Part shown: one piece after another, positions 46,481 through 57,282 of the stretch | Layout: each line of letters opens with the position of its first letter | Position numbering within the stretch: the stretch's first letter is position 1 | From: Brachyhypopomus gauderio | Taxonomy: Eukaryota; Chordata; Actinopteri; Gymnotiformes; Hypopomidae | DNA: 64,000 nt | Direction of reading: 5' to 3' | Assembly (NCBI RefSeq): GCF_052324685.1 | Contig: NC_135221.1 | Location: forward strand, 5,447,739-5,511,738 | Made by a program: the position numbers and the translations under genes | The notes under the pieces: generated by a model | What the model saw: the letters and a program-made list of their open reading frames with translations, nothing else | Database searches by the model: none | What the model was told of the DNA's origin: nothing

Positions 46481-47672
46481 GTGTGAGACTGCACAGAGTG
46501 GGGGGGGTTGGCGACCGTAAAATGGACATAGATTCAGTGTTATATCGCCAGAGCTATAACAGTGGTGTTATATGGCGCCAGAGCTAGCGAACTAGTAACG
46601 TATTGAATCATATATGTGGATCTGAGGTAAATAAACTGGATTTTTTTTTTTGGCGTGAGATATCGGAAGTGTGGCGTGAGAGCGTGTGAAAACGGTCAAA
46701 TGCGTGTGTCTCACGCTCAATGCGTGAGAGTTGGCAACCCTGGTTATAGCCTTTCTCGGTGTATGGTCTATTCTGCCGCGAATATCAATGCATAATACTC
46801 AATATACATTCGCTTAATAGCGTGATGCAGTGAGCTCTCAAATTGCATCATTCAAGCAATTACATCAATAACAACATCGCAGTAGACACAATCATGCCGT
46901 CTTATAGTTCAACCTGAGGATTACCGCGACCGCATGTTTTATTCTATAAAACTGCTAACACTTAGCGGTCAATTCCCTCGTCATAAAACAAAATAAAATG
47001 AACACGACAAAGTTAAACCCAGAATACTTGCTCACCTGTAAACGAACACGGAGTATGACCACACCCAGTAACGTCTCATAGCGCAGCATATACAGTTATA
47101 GCCTTTCCTGCCCGCATGGGATAATTAAGCATTAGCGAACAGTCTGGACATTCTGGTTATAAACCGCCTGTGAAATGACCATCCGTGACCATAGTTCTCT
47201 GTTTATGATTATATATATGTTTAATAAAAATGCCGCTATAATAAACTTATTAGCGAGTGGCGAGTGTTTAAAATGGAGACAAATTAAGTATTATATCGCG
47301 ATCGATTCTTAGTGTTGACTTGTAACTCCCGCAGTGGCCCAACTCAAAAGTAGCCCAAAAAACCGCACCCCGCGACCCCAGACTTTTTACCCGCGGCTGG
47401 ATTTTCAAACAAGCCCAATTTGGCGTGAAAACCGCGAACCTGGCAACTATGCTCGCAGCAGTGTATGGTCTATTCTGCCGCCAATATCCCAGAAACCTAA
47501 AGCCTGGTTAGTTTTAGCGGGACTGCACAGCACTGATGTCAAGTAGGTGGTGCCAAAACTCCCTTTTAGCAGGAATTTCATATAGCCTATTATTTTACCC
47601 TGTTAAACTAGCTAGCGTAGTTTAGCGAATTGAACAAAATGTACTTTAAGCATAGACCGTGTATACGTGTGT

Positions 47673-47676
<4 letters not shown>

Positions 47677-47737
<61 letters not shown>
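47677..47737. repeat. (TA)n microsatellite
   Basis: About 29 TA units, 130 bases upstream of the acceptor of the first THAP coding exon. Confidence 0.9.
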
Positions 47738-47739
<2 letters not shown>

Positions 47740-48129
47740 TACACATACAATATTAATTATGTATATATAGTTGAAGTCATTCACATTAAATAAATTTCTA
47801 ATAATCTCAAATATGAATATCATGTCAAGCAGTTTTTCTGTGTCCTTTCCTCCGTGTTTGTTTAGTGTCCACTATGGTTTGCTGTGGTGCATGGGGATCA
47901 GTGTTGGGTAAGTTACTTTGAAAAAGTAATTAGTTACAGTTACAAGTTACCTTGTTTAAAATGTAATTGTAGTGTAACTTTTCTGATTACTTTTGAAAAG
48001 TAATGTAACTAATTACTTTTGGATTACTTTTTGATTACTTTACGGTTTAAATGAGTATTGACCCATGATCAACATTTAATTTTTGAGAACTGACAGTGTG
48101 AAACTTAAAAGAGTACTAAGCTGAGAGGG

Positions 48130-48330
48130 AATTGCTGACAGGCAATCACAGGAGGTCCACAAGAAGAGATGCCTGCACCAGGCATGTAAGATTCTCAGAC
48201 TACTGTCATCGGGCCATACTCTCTTCTGCTCCTCCCCCAGGCTCTACCATTTTCACAGTTTGCAGACTAACACAAGCAGGTTCAGAAACCACTTCTTTCC
48301 CACAGCGGTCACCTTATTGAACTCTTCCCA
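48130..48330 (+). mobile_element. Possible LINE 3'-end fragment inside the hAT element
   Basis: Plus-strand reading shows a pattern like the end of a LINE ORF2: a basic stretch, then FRNHFFPTAVTLLN (about 48280-48320), resembling the common fish LINE ending YRxSFIPxAVxLLN. Short and frame-shifted, so tentative. Confidence 0.35.
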
Positions 48331-48572
48331 AAGACCATACTTTCTGTCATTGTCTCTAATAGTCATGTATGATTCCAGCGAATACCTGTTTAGGACTTTA
48401 AACAGCTAATTTGGTTAGCCTGTAAATCAAGCTAGCATGCTAAAGAACAAACACATTCAAGTGAATGGTAGTAGCTAGCCTAGCAGGTAGCTAACTGTGG
48501 AAACCACTGTGTGTGTGTGTGTCGCTCAGCATACCTTGTTGTTAGCTCGCTTACAACCTCAATTAGTGGTCT

Positions 48573-48827
48573 AGGGTTGCCACCTGTCCCGGTTTTCACG
48601 TCGCTGTCTCGGTTTTCCTTCTTTTTAATATTCGGTCCAGGCAAAAAAATAATTTAATGTCCCAGTTTTCACTAAGTTAGTTCAAACGACTATTTAGACT
48701 GTTTCTGCACACTTTAAATCCGTCTTTTTTCTCGCTGTGTCCATTTTACGTTCGCCACCCCCCGTCAACAATTTACGTTCGCGTGTGACGGTGTTCTTGT
48801 TTTTTGTCAGACCTAGGTGGCAACCCT
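48573..48827. mobile_element. MITE-like element, complete copy (255 bp)
   Basis: Ends are agggttgccacct (48573-48585) and its exact reverse complement aggtggcaaccct (48815-48827), flanked by tct on both sides as a possible 3-bp target duplication. A partial second copy occupies 1-213. No coding capacity. Confidence 0.65.
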
Positions 48828-48950
48828 TCTGATCGGAAATAAACCTCCAAACTCCGAAATTTACACAAAGGCTTGGCATAATCACAAATAGTTGCCGATG
48901 GTGGCACATGGTTCACATTTATTGACAACACGAAAACAAAACAAATGCTC

Positions 48951-49507
48951 TGTGGCTGCCGTCAGTGGCAGTCATGCAGATATTTTTGGTCGCGCGCGCC
49001 GCTCTCTACACGACGGTGTCGATTTAAACAATAACAGAAATAACCGTCCGCTAGGAGGCGATTCTTACCCCGTACGCTAGAGATCTGGAGAAGCGCGCAG
49101 CGAAGTTTTAACTTTGTTAGAAGACATTCCGGAGATGTGATTTTGTTTCAAGTTAACCCTTTCAAGTTAATGCGGCCAATGAGGTATACAATTTGTATTT
49201 TAATGTGTGTGTATGGGAAATAAGATGTTTATTGAAGGATTGTTAAGTTTCGGTTAGTTATGTAGTCTCAAGGACTATTCCGAATTTACTGATGTTGTTT
49301 GTAAACCAATCTACTGATTTGTGAATATTTCATGTTGTTGAATCACATTCTTATTGTCTATTCTCTATGAGAATCCCTTACTGTAAGAAAATGTATTATT
49401 GTGTGTTTGTACAGTTCTCACGGCATCGTTGATTACACCTGTGTCCGATTAAATGCCAGTAAATAAGGAACGCCTTGTGTCCGTTTTTCGACTTGGAGGG
49501 AGTTACA
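48951..49507 (+). repeat. 5' LTR of the BEL/Pao element
   Basis: 557 bp. The first bases after it (gtgagaactcagtctg) do not begin with TGG, so the primer-binding tRNA could not be assigned. Confidence 0.95.
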
Positions 49508-50113
49508 GTGAGAACTCAGTCTGCTCTACATGAGGCGAGGAGACAACGTACCTTCCATCCACTGAGCAGCAAAGAAGATTCATCGCACTTTAGCATCAGA
49601 CAGATAAGACTGTGCAACATAAGCAAACTAAGCAGCGAGCAGTTTGAAGTTTACATTGATGGTTCAACAAGTGATACATTTAAAACAAGTTAAATGTTTA
49701 AGAAGTGGATCAGCTTTGTTAATTGCTGTAATTGCTGAAATTAAGTAATCTGGTGTTTTGCACATTTTCTTCAAGTTCAAGGTTCTGTCTAAGATTTGTA
49801 AGTGAAGTCATTTGGCATTTGAATGCTAAAGGTGTTATACAATTAAGTGCTCAGTTTTTATATGGTGTTGGTTTTAGAAACAGTGCATCTCATTTGTTAT
49901 TTAAGTTGATACTCATTTGGATGTTTTCTTAAGGCGTAAGGTTCTGTGAAAATCCTTATCTTTATCCATTCTTAATGCTCTCAGACTAAGGGCAAGATTA
50001 AGCTTGCAGCTATTAATATTTTTGTTGGTTAGATTGGTCAGTCGTTAAGCCACAAGTCCGACAAAATATAGCTATAAATTATTTGGGTCCAAGTAAGAAG
50101 TAAACATTGCAGA

Positions 50114-53100
50114 ATGGAGCAAATGACTGAGAATGAAACTAAAAATGGCGACTTATTTAAGGATAGTAATGGCGCAGACACACAGCAGTCATCTGAAACT
50201 GAAGAGGAGTTAAGAAGAAGCCAGAGAGCTCGAAGGCTTACTGAAAAGGCTCAAGAACAGTATGATAATAAATAAAAAAAACTGCAGAATCGTTTTACCA
50301 TTACTTACGATAAATGGAAAGTGACTGCCAAGCAAGCTAAGAAAGTGATAAAAGGAACTCCCTCTATTGAGGTTGTACAGGAGTTGATGACTGAGATAAG
50401 TTGTGTATCAGCAGATGTGAAATATAGCTATGAAGAACTGCGCAAATGTGCTCCCCCAGGCAGTGAGATCCGTCGCAGAGTTGACACCTGTGACGCTGTA
50501 TCAAAAATAATCTTGGAAAATGCATCCACTTATCTTCACAACAAGGATGCCAAAGATGTCCAGACAGAGGATTTTGTCTGGCCGGAGCCTGGTTCTGTGT
50601 TTTCATCAGCTTCTTCAGGCACAAGTAAAGGCTCTCGAGGTTTATGGGGTTCAAGCATTAAGTCACGTCAATCAAGCCTGTCCTCTGTTAAGAGACAGGA
50701 AGCTGCAGCAGAGGTAGCTGCTACACAGGCTGCTCTGAAGGTCCTGCAAGAGATAGAAAGTGAACAACGAGAACTTGAAAGCCTTGAAGAAGAAAATAGA
50801 AAGAAGATTGCATTACAAGAGGAAGAAAATGTGATACGAATGAAGGCACTGGAAGAGAAACGCAGACAAATAGAACGCCTTCAGACTGTTAAGAAGTTGA
50901 GTGCAGCCAGGGCTCGACTAGAAGTTTATGAACAAGAAGTAAACTCAGATGAAGAAATAGTAGAGTTGCTTCATAACTGTTCAGTTGAGCAACACCGATC
51001 GACAAGAGCTAAAGGAAGTCCTCATGAGCCTCCTGTAGCATACCAAGCAGACAGTACCGCAGTCCTTGCTGAAGCAATAGCAGAGTCTATTAATGTGAGC
51101 CGTCTTCCAGTACCTGAACCTTCTGTTTTTACTGGAGACCCTCTAAGATACAAAGACTGGAAGATGTCATTTCAAACTCTAATAGGCAGGAAAAACATTC
51201 CAGTAAACGAAAGGGTCTATTACCTTCGTAAATACGTTGGTGGACCTGCAAGAAAGGCCATTGAAAGTTATTTTCTATTGGGAACAGATGCAGCTTATGA
51301 TTCCGCATGGGTTATCCTGGAAGAAAGATTTGGAAGCTCATTTGTGATAGCCAAAGCCTTTAAAGACAAGCTTGCATCATGGCCCAAAATAGGACCCAGA
51401 GACAGTGTCGAGCTGAGGGATTTTTCAGACTTCCTTAGGGGCTGCCGGGCTGCAATGTCTCAGATTAAAGGTCTAGAAGTATTGAACACCTGTGATGAAA
51501 ATCAAAAGCTTCTCACAAAGCTTCCTGATTGGCTGGTAGCCAGTTGGAACAGAAAGGTGATCGAGATCGAAGAAACTTCCAATGAATTTCCTACATTCAG
51601 TCAGTTTGTGGAATTCATCACAAGGGAAGCAAGAATAGCTTGCAATCCAGTGACTTCTCTTCATGCCTTGAAGTCTAATGATGGTGAAAAGGTAAAGACA
51701 ACAAAGACACGAAATGTCGGCGCGAAGGTGCTTTTAAGCAATTCTGAAGAAAGCGCAGAACTCAAAGGGTGCGTCTTCTGTGAAAAACAAAATCATGGCA
51801 TTCAGAAATGTTGGAAATTCAATGAAAACCCAGTTCAAGAACGTCTCAAGTTTATCCAAACAAAAAAATTATGTTTTGGATGTTTACAACCAGGACATCG
51901 TTCAAAGGACTGCAAAAGAAGAAGCTTTTGTGAAACATGTAAAGGAAAACATCCAACATGTTTACACGAAGATCGTGAAAGGACAAACAGAAAGGAAAGG
52001 GGCAGTGATGAACACAGGGAAAATGTAAAACACTCTGAAAATAATAAGTCAAGGGAAAGAACAGAACGCAAAGTCACCACTGAACCCTCAAATGAAGCTA
52101 CATCCAACAGAGTGGTGCAAGGCATGGACAGCATGTACTCCTCTACAGTTGTTCCAGTGTGGTTATCCACATCAAATAATCCAGACAATGAAATTCTTGT
52201 ATATGCGCTTCTTGATAACCAAAGCGATACCACATTCATCATGCAAGATAAGGCAGAAGTTCTGGAAATGAAAGGAGAACCTGTGCAGTTAAAACTCTCC
52301 ACACTTTCATCCAGAAATACAATTATTCCAAGCCAGAGGTTAGTTGGACTGCAGGTGAGAGGCTTCTATTCATCAATAAAGATCTCTCTCCCCGTAACCT
52401 ACTCAAGAGAGTTCATTCCCGCTAGTCTAAGTCATATTCCGACACCAAAAACTGCAAGAGCCTGGCCACACTTGGAGCATCTTGCGGAGGAGATTGCGCC
52501 ATTGATCGAGTGTGATATAGGACTGCTCATAGGTTACAACTGCCCACAGGCGTTGTTACCCCGAGAAGTTGTATCAGGTAAAGACGATGAGCCATTTGCT
52601 CAAAAAACAGATCTTGGATGGAGCATAGTTGGTTGTGTTAGCCCATGTGTCGATTATGGTGATGCCATTGGGAGCAGCCACAAGATCATCACGAAGTTTG
52701 TGAAACCTCAACTTCAAACATCTAAGAACCTCACAACCGAAGTGAAATACATATACCGAACTCAGGTCAGAGAGTTCATTTCTCCACCAGATGTGTTGAG
52801 ATTGCTGGAGTCTGACTTCAGTGAGAGAAGAGTTGAAGACGCAAAGTTGTCTCAGGAAGATTTGCGTTTCATAACCATAATGGAAGAAGGAATCAAAATT
52901 AAAGCGAATGGCCACTGTGAAATGCCACTCCCCTTCAAAACGGATCGACCAAATCTCCCAGATAATAAGGTGTGTGCAGTTCACAGGCTCAGATGCTTGA
53001 AACAGAGATTTGAAAGAGATAAACAATACCAAAAGGACTACACAACCTTTATGAATGAAATCATAACGAATGGGGATGCAGAAAAGGTCCCAGAAGAAGA

Positions 53101-53520
53101 AATCAACAGCAGTCCTGCGTGGTACATTCCACATCACGGAGTGTACCACCCACACAAGCCAGGAAAAATACGGGTCGTGTTCGACTGCTCGGCAAGGTTT
53201 GATGGTGTGTCATTAAACGACCATCTGCTCACGGGACCAGAATTAACAAACAGCCTGATAGGTGTTCTCTGCCGTTAGGGACAAGTCGCCATAATGTGCG
53301 ATATCGAGCGCATGTTCCATCAATTTCACGTCAAACCAGAGGACCAAGACTACTTGAGATTTCTCTGGTGGGATGATGGAAATTTCCAGGCTCAACCATC
53401 AGTCTATCGCATGCGAGTACATCTATTTGGAGCTGTGTCGTCGCCTGGTTGTGCAAACTTTGGGTTGAAGCATGTTGCTGCCCAAGGGCAAGGTCATTAC
53501 AGTGAAACAATCATAAGACA
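50114..53520 (+). pseudogene. BEL/Pao gag-protease and start of reverse transcriptase, interrupted frame
   Basis: ATG 50114 opens MEQMTENETKNGDLF; a TAA at codon 54 (50273-50275) interrupts a frame that otherwise continues KKLQNRFTITYDKW. From 50276 it is open to TAG 53276-53278. In order: coiled-coil rich in E, R and K (about 50690-50960); the Gag-like domain typical of BEL elements (FTGDPLRYKDW onwards, about 51124-51440); two CX2CX4HX4C knuckles (CVFCEKQNHGIQKC near 51772 and CFGCLQPGHRSKDC near 51876); aspartic protease-like ALLDNQSDTTFI (about 52206); then peptidase A17-type linker and the first RT blocks (KIRVVFDCSA, about 53165; after the stop, IMCDIERMFHQF). The frame ends at 53520 where RT is cut off. 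Confidence 0.85.
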
Positions 53521-55053
53521 CTGACGACAGAAGATTCACTGCTTAATAATTTCTTAAGGTTCTCAAGCTGGACAAGACTAGTTAAGGCAATTTCACGACT
53601 CATGCGATGCGTCAAGGAGGTCAAGGGTCTGGTGTCTAGAACCAACGAAGTCACCAGTCTTGAGGAAAGAAAGGAGGCTGAGCTTTTCATCATATCTACC
53701 GTCCAAAGGGAAGTGTTTTCTGAAGAAATCAAGGATCTAAATTCCAAGAAGGAGATGACGAGGGACAGCACAAATAGGCTGCATAAACTGAATCCTTTCC
53801 TGGATGAAATGGGTGTGCTCAGAGTAGGAGGTCGGCTGGAGCGCTCTGATTTACATGCACACATTAAACATCCAGCTATCTTGCCAAGCAAAGCCCACAT
53901 ATCACAATTACTGATTGGACACTTCCATCAAAAGGTTCAGCACCAGGGACGTGGGATGACCTTGAATGAGTTGCGGTCAAACGGCATTTGGATAGTAGGC
54001 TGCAGTCATGCAGTGTCCTCCTACATTCACAAATGTGTCAAATGTAGAAAGTTCCGAAGAAATGCTGAAGCTCAAAGAATGGCAGATTTACCACGTGAAA
54101 GAGTTGAACCAGCGCCTCCCTTTGCCTATTGTGGAATGGACTGCTTCGGTCCATTTTACGTTAAGGAAGGAAGAAAGGAACTTAAACGCTATGGTCTACT
54201 CTTCACTTGCCTGTGCTCTCGTGCTGTGCATATAGAGCTACTTGATGACATGACAACTGACGCCTTTATTAATGCTCTGCGAACATTGATTGCCATTTGT
54301 GGAAATGTTCGGCAGCTTCGATCAGACCAAGGAACCAACTTTGCTGGAGCAAGACGAGAGTTCTTGGAATCTGTAAAGAAAATGGACCAAGAAGGCCTAA
54401 AACAAGTAGGTTGTGAATTTGTTATGAACCCAGCATCTGCTAGCCATATGGGTGGAGCCTGGGAAAGACAGATCAGGACGATAAGGAGTGTGCTAACGTC
54501 CATCCTAGATCATTCGTCCAAAAGACTTGACACTTCATCCTTGCGTACATACCTTTACGAAGTTATGGCGATCATAAATAGTAGACCCTTAACAACTCAC
54601 CTGCTCAATGATCCCATTTCTCCACAACCTCTTACACCAAATCACATCCTGACCATGAAGTCTTCAGTGGTCTTGCCACCACCTGGTGAGTTTGTGAAAG
54701 AAGACATGTATCTTCGCAAAAGGTGGCGCAAGGTACAATACCTGGCCAATGAATTTTGGACCAGATGGAAAAGGGAATACTTGCTGAATCTTCAGCAGAG
54801 AAACAAATGGTACAAGACACAGAGAAATGCCAAGATCAATGATATTGTGATTCTGATAGACAATAGTCTACCCAGAAATGAGTGGAAACTTGCTAAAGTC
54901 ACTAAAGTATACCCTGGTGAAGATGGAGTCATTAGGAAACTTGAGCTGTTAATGAGTGATGCAGCATTGGATGACCAAGGAAAAAGAGTTAACAAGCCAG
55001 TATACATTGAGAGGCCTATTCACAAGACGGTTACTCTACTTGAAACTGAATAG
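53521..55053 (+). pseudogene. BEL/Pao integrase region downstream of an internal deletion
   Basis: Open frame (different from the upstream one) starting at the deletion junction: FLRFSSWTRLVKAISRLMR is the typical post-RNase H linker. Then the integrase: zinc-binding H..H/C..C (HFHQKVQHQGRG, CVKCRKFRR), catalytic core MDCFGPF (first D), LRSDQGTNF (second D), and GGAWERQIR with the third acidic residue, followed by the C-terminal DUF5641-like domain (RKRWRKVQYL, WKREYL). Stop TAG 55051-55053. Integrase itself looks intact but has no start of its own other than internal ATGs. Confidence 0.88.
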
Positions 55054-55160
55054 TGCAGAACAATAGTTTATGTTAGATCTAAGACATCATTCACATTTAT
55101 TTATTTATTTTTCTTCTTTTTCTTTTGCATTCAGGTTTAGTTAGAAATCACTAGTGATTT

Positions 55161-55168
55161 GGTGGGAG
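55161..55168 (+). promoter_or_regulatory. Polypurine tract of the BEL/Pao element
   Basis: ggtgggag (mostly purine) directly abuts the 3' LTR start TGTGG. Confidence 0.55.
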
Positions 55169-55725
55169 TGTGGCTGCCGTCAGTGGCAGTCATGCAGATA
55201 TTTTTGGTCGCGCGCGCCGCTCTCTACACGACGGTGTCGATTTAAACAATAACAGAAATAACCGTCCGCTAGGAGGCGATTCTTACCCCGTACGCTAGAG
55301 ATCTGGAGAAGCGCGCAGCGAAGTTTTAACTTTGTTAGAAGACATTCCGGAGATGTGATTTTGTTTCAAGTTAACCCTTTCAAGTTAATGCGGCCAATGA
55401 GGTATACAATTTGTATTTTAATGTGTGTGTATGGGAAATAAGATGTTTATTGAAGGATTGTTAAGTTTCGGTTAGTTATGTAGTCTCAAGGACTATTCCG
55501 AATTTACTGATGTTGTTTGTAAACCAATCTACTGATTTGTGAATATTTCATGTTGTTGAATCATATTCTTATTGTCTATTCTCTATGAGAATCCCTTACT
55601 GTAAGAAAATGTATTATTGTGTGTTTGTACAGTTCTCACGGCATCGTTGATTACACCTGTGTCCGATTAAATGCCAGTAAATAAGGAACGCCTTGTGTCC
55701 GTTTTTCGACTTGGAGGGAGTTACA
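55169..55725 (+). repeat. 3' LTR of the BEL/Pao element
   Basis: Same length as the 5' LTR, one substitution (T at 55564), followed by target duplication tgctc. Confidence 0.95.
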
Positions 55726-57282
55726 TGCTCCTTAAATGTCCAGTGCTTGAAGGCGTCTGTCATTATTGCTGCTTGAGCTGAAACTGAACCGCGCGCTTGC
55801 TGCTTCAGCACAGAAACAAGCGGGAAACGGCGATATAGGGCGCAAAGCAATAAAAAATATCATTAAATATTTCGCAAAGGTTTTTGTTTATATTTAAAAA
55901 ATGTAACTAAAATTGTAATTCTTCATTTTTCCAGAAGTAACTGTAACTGAATTACATATTTTCTCATTGTAACTGTAACGAATTACAGTTACACTTTTTT
56001 TGTAATTAAATTACGTAACGTCGTTACATGTAATTCGTTACTCCCCAACACTGATGGGGATGCTTCAATCGATCAGAGAAAGGAGCAAAAATGTATGGTT
56101 TCCCCACTGATACTGAGAGGAGAAAAAAATGGTTGTCTCAACTAAGCAGGAGGAATCTTACCCTCACTAAAGATTACAACAGCAAATATATATGTGAGGT
56201 AATCATCAAACACTGCATTTGCACTTTTCACAACACACTATTGGAAAGCTTAATGCTTGATTTATTAAAAAGACTTTTATTTATCAAAGACTCCAGACAG
56301 ACTCGGGTGCAGGGTGAGGGTGCTATCTAGTTGCAGGCTCCATTGAATCCCCTATGGTTCTTTGGCTTAAAGAGAGAGGAGAAAAAGACAGGAAAAAATG
56401 ATTATTATGAGTGATAATGTGATACGAATTTTAATTTGTTGCACATTCTTGGTTGTTTTAATACGTGTAATGAGTGTATACGTATCCAGTAAGTGTTCTC
56501 TAATACTGTGTATTCACCCACTATGGGATATGTATATGGGTAGATAAAACTGAGTTGTCATGTGTGAGGAGTAAACTCACCATCACTCTGCAGGCACATT
56601 TTGAGGCAGACCAGTTCATCAAAACCAAACAGGGCAAGACCAGGCTGAGAGCAGATGCTGTTCCCACCATTTTTGTGCATCGCCCCGCACTCAGAAAGAG
56701 GAAGCCCCCTGCACTACGATGCACCACTGGACCTGTAAAGACAGGGCCCATAGCTGCTGATCACAGCTATAGTGTTGACACAGGTATAATAAGTATGAAC
56801 TCCTAATAATTATATTATTTCTTTAAGTTTTAAATATTCTATCACTTAATCACACTAAATAGTATATGTCTTATATCCAGCAGTTTCAAAAACTGAGGAA
56901 ATACATTAATAAAATAAAAAGGAAAATAAAATAAATAAAAGGATAAATAAATAAAAGGAAATAAAATGTTAGCTGGTACTCCAAAATGGATATATGACTG
57001 CTGCTATTATTAAAGTTTAATACCAACTGTTTCAAAATAAAGTATCAAACAAATGAATATTATTTACTAAAACATGCACTGATAATTTAATATGTCATAT
57101 GCTTTACATTTAACACAGGCTATCATGTAGAAATACTGATGCTGTTTTATAACAGCTTTAGCAGCGTATATTCTTTCATTACAGTTTTACCAGACAAGAG
57201 TACAGTTACAGACAAGAGTGCTTCACATGACCCACATCAGCGTCGGACAGATTGCAGTCTATCCAGAAAAGATACTGAAAGG

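Larger units (their letters stand above)
48946..55730 (+). mobile_element. BEL/Pao LTR retrotransposon, young but internally defective
   Basis: LTRs 48951-49507 and 55169-55725, each 557 bp (TGTGGC...TTACA), differ by eye at one base (C 49346, T 55564). The 5-bp target duplication is tgctc (48946-48950, 55726-55730). A 0.6-kb leader precedes gag. The gag-pol frame has two in-frame stops (TAA 50273-50275, TAG 53276-53278) and a deletion near 53520 that removes the RT active site, the rest of RT and RNase H and shifts frame. BEL/Pao is identified by the gag-like region, the DNQSDTTF protease and the integrase. It is inserted in a hAT element that itself splits a THAP exon. Confidence 0.95.
47891..56061. 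mobile_element. hAT-type non-autonomous DNA transposon (host of the nested BEL element)
   Basis: Element ends are CAGTGTTGGG at 47899 and CCCAACACTG at 56053, flanked by a perfect 8-bp duplication atggggat (47891-47898, 56054-56061). An 8-bp duplication with CAG-type ends is the hAT hallmark. Both subterminal regions are rich in gtaact/agttac words (47910-48050, 55900-56045). Without the nested LTR element it is about 1.4 kb, and it encodes no transposase. It also carries a LINE-like fragment (48130-48360) and a MITE (48573-48827). Confidence 0.88.

Noticed and set aside
47608..47823. Open frame with Ile-Tyr repeats
   Set aside because: Translation of the TA microsatellite.
51835..52302. 155-codon minus-strand frame
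   Set aside because: Antisense shadow of the BEL/Pao gag-protease region.
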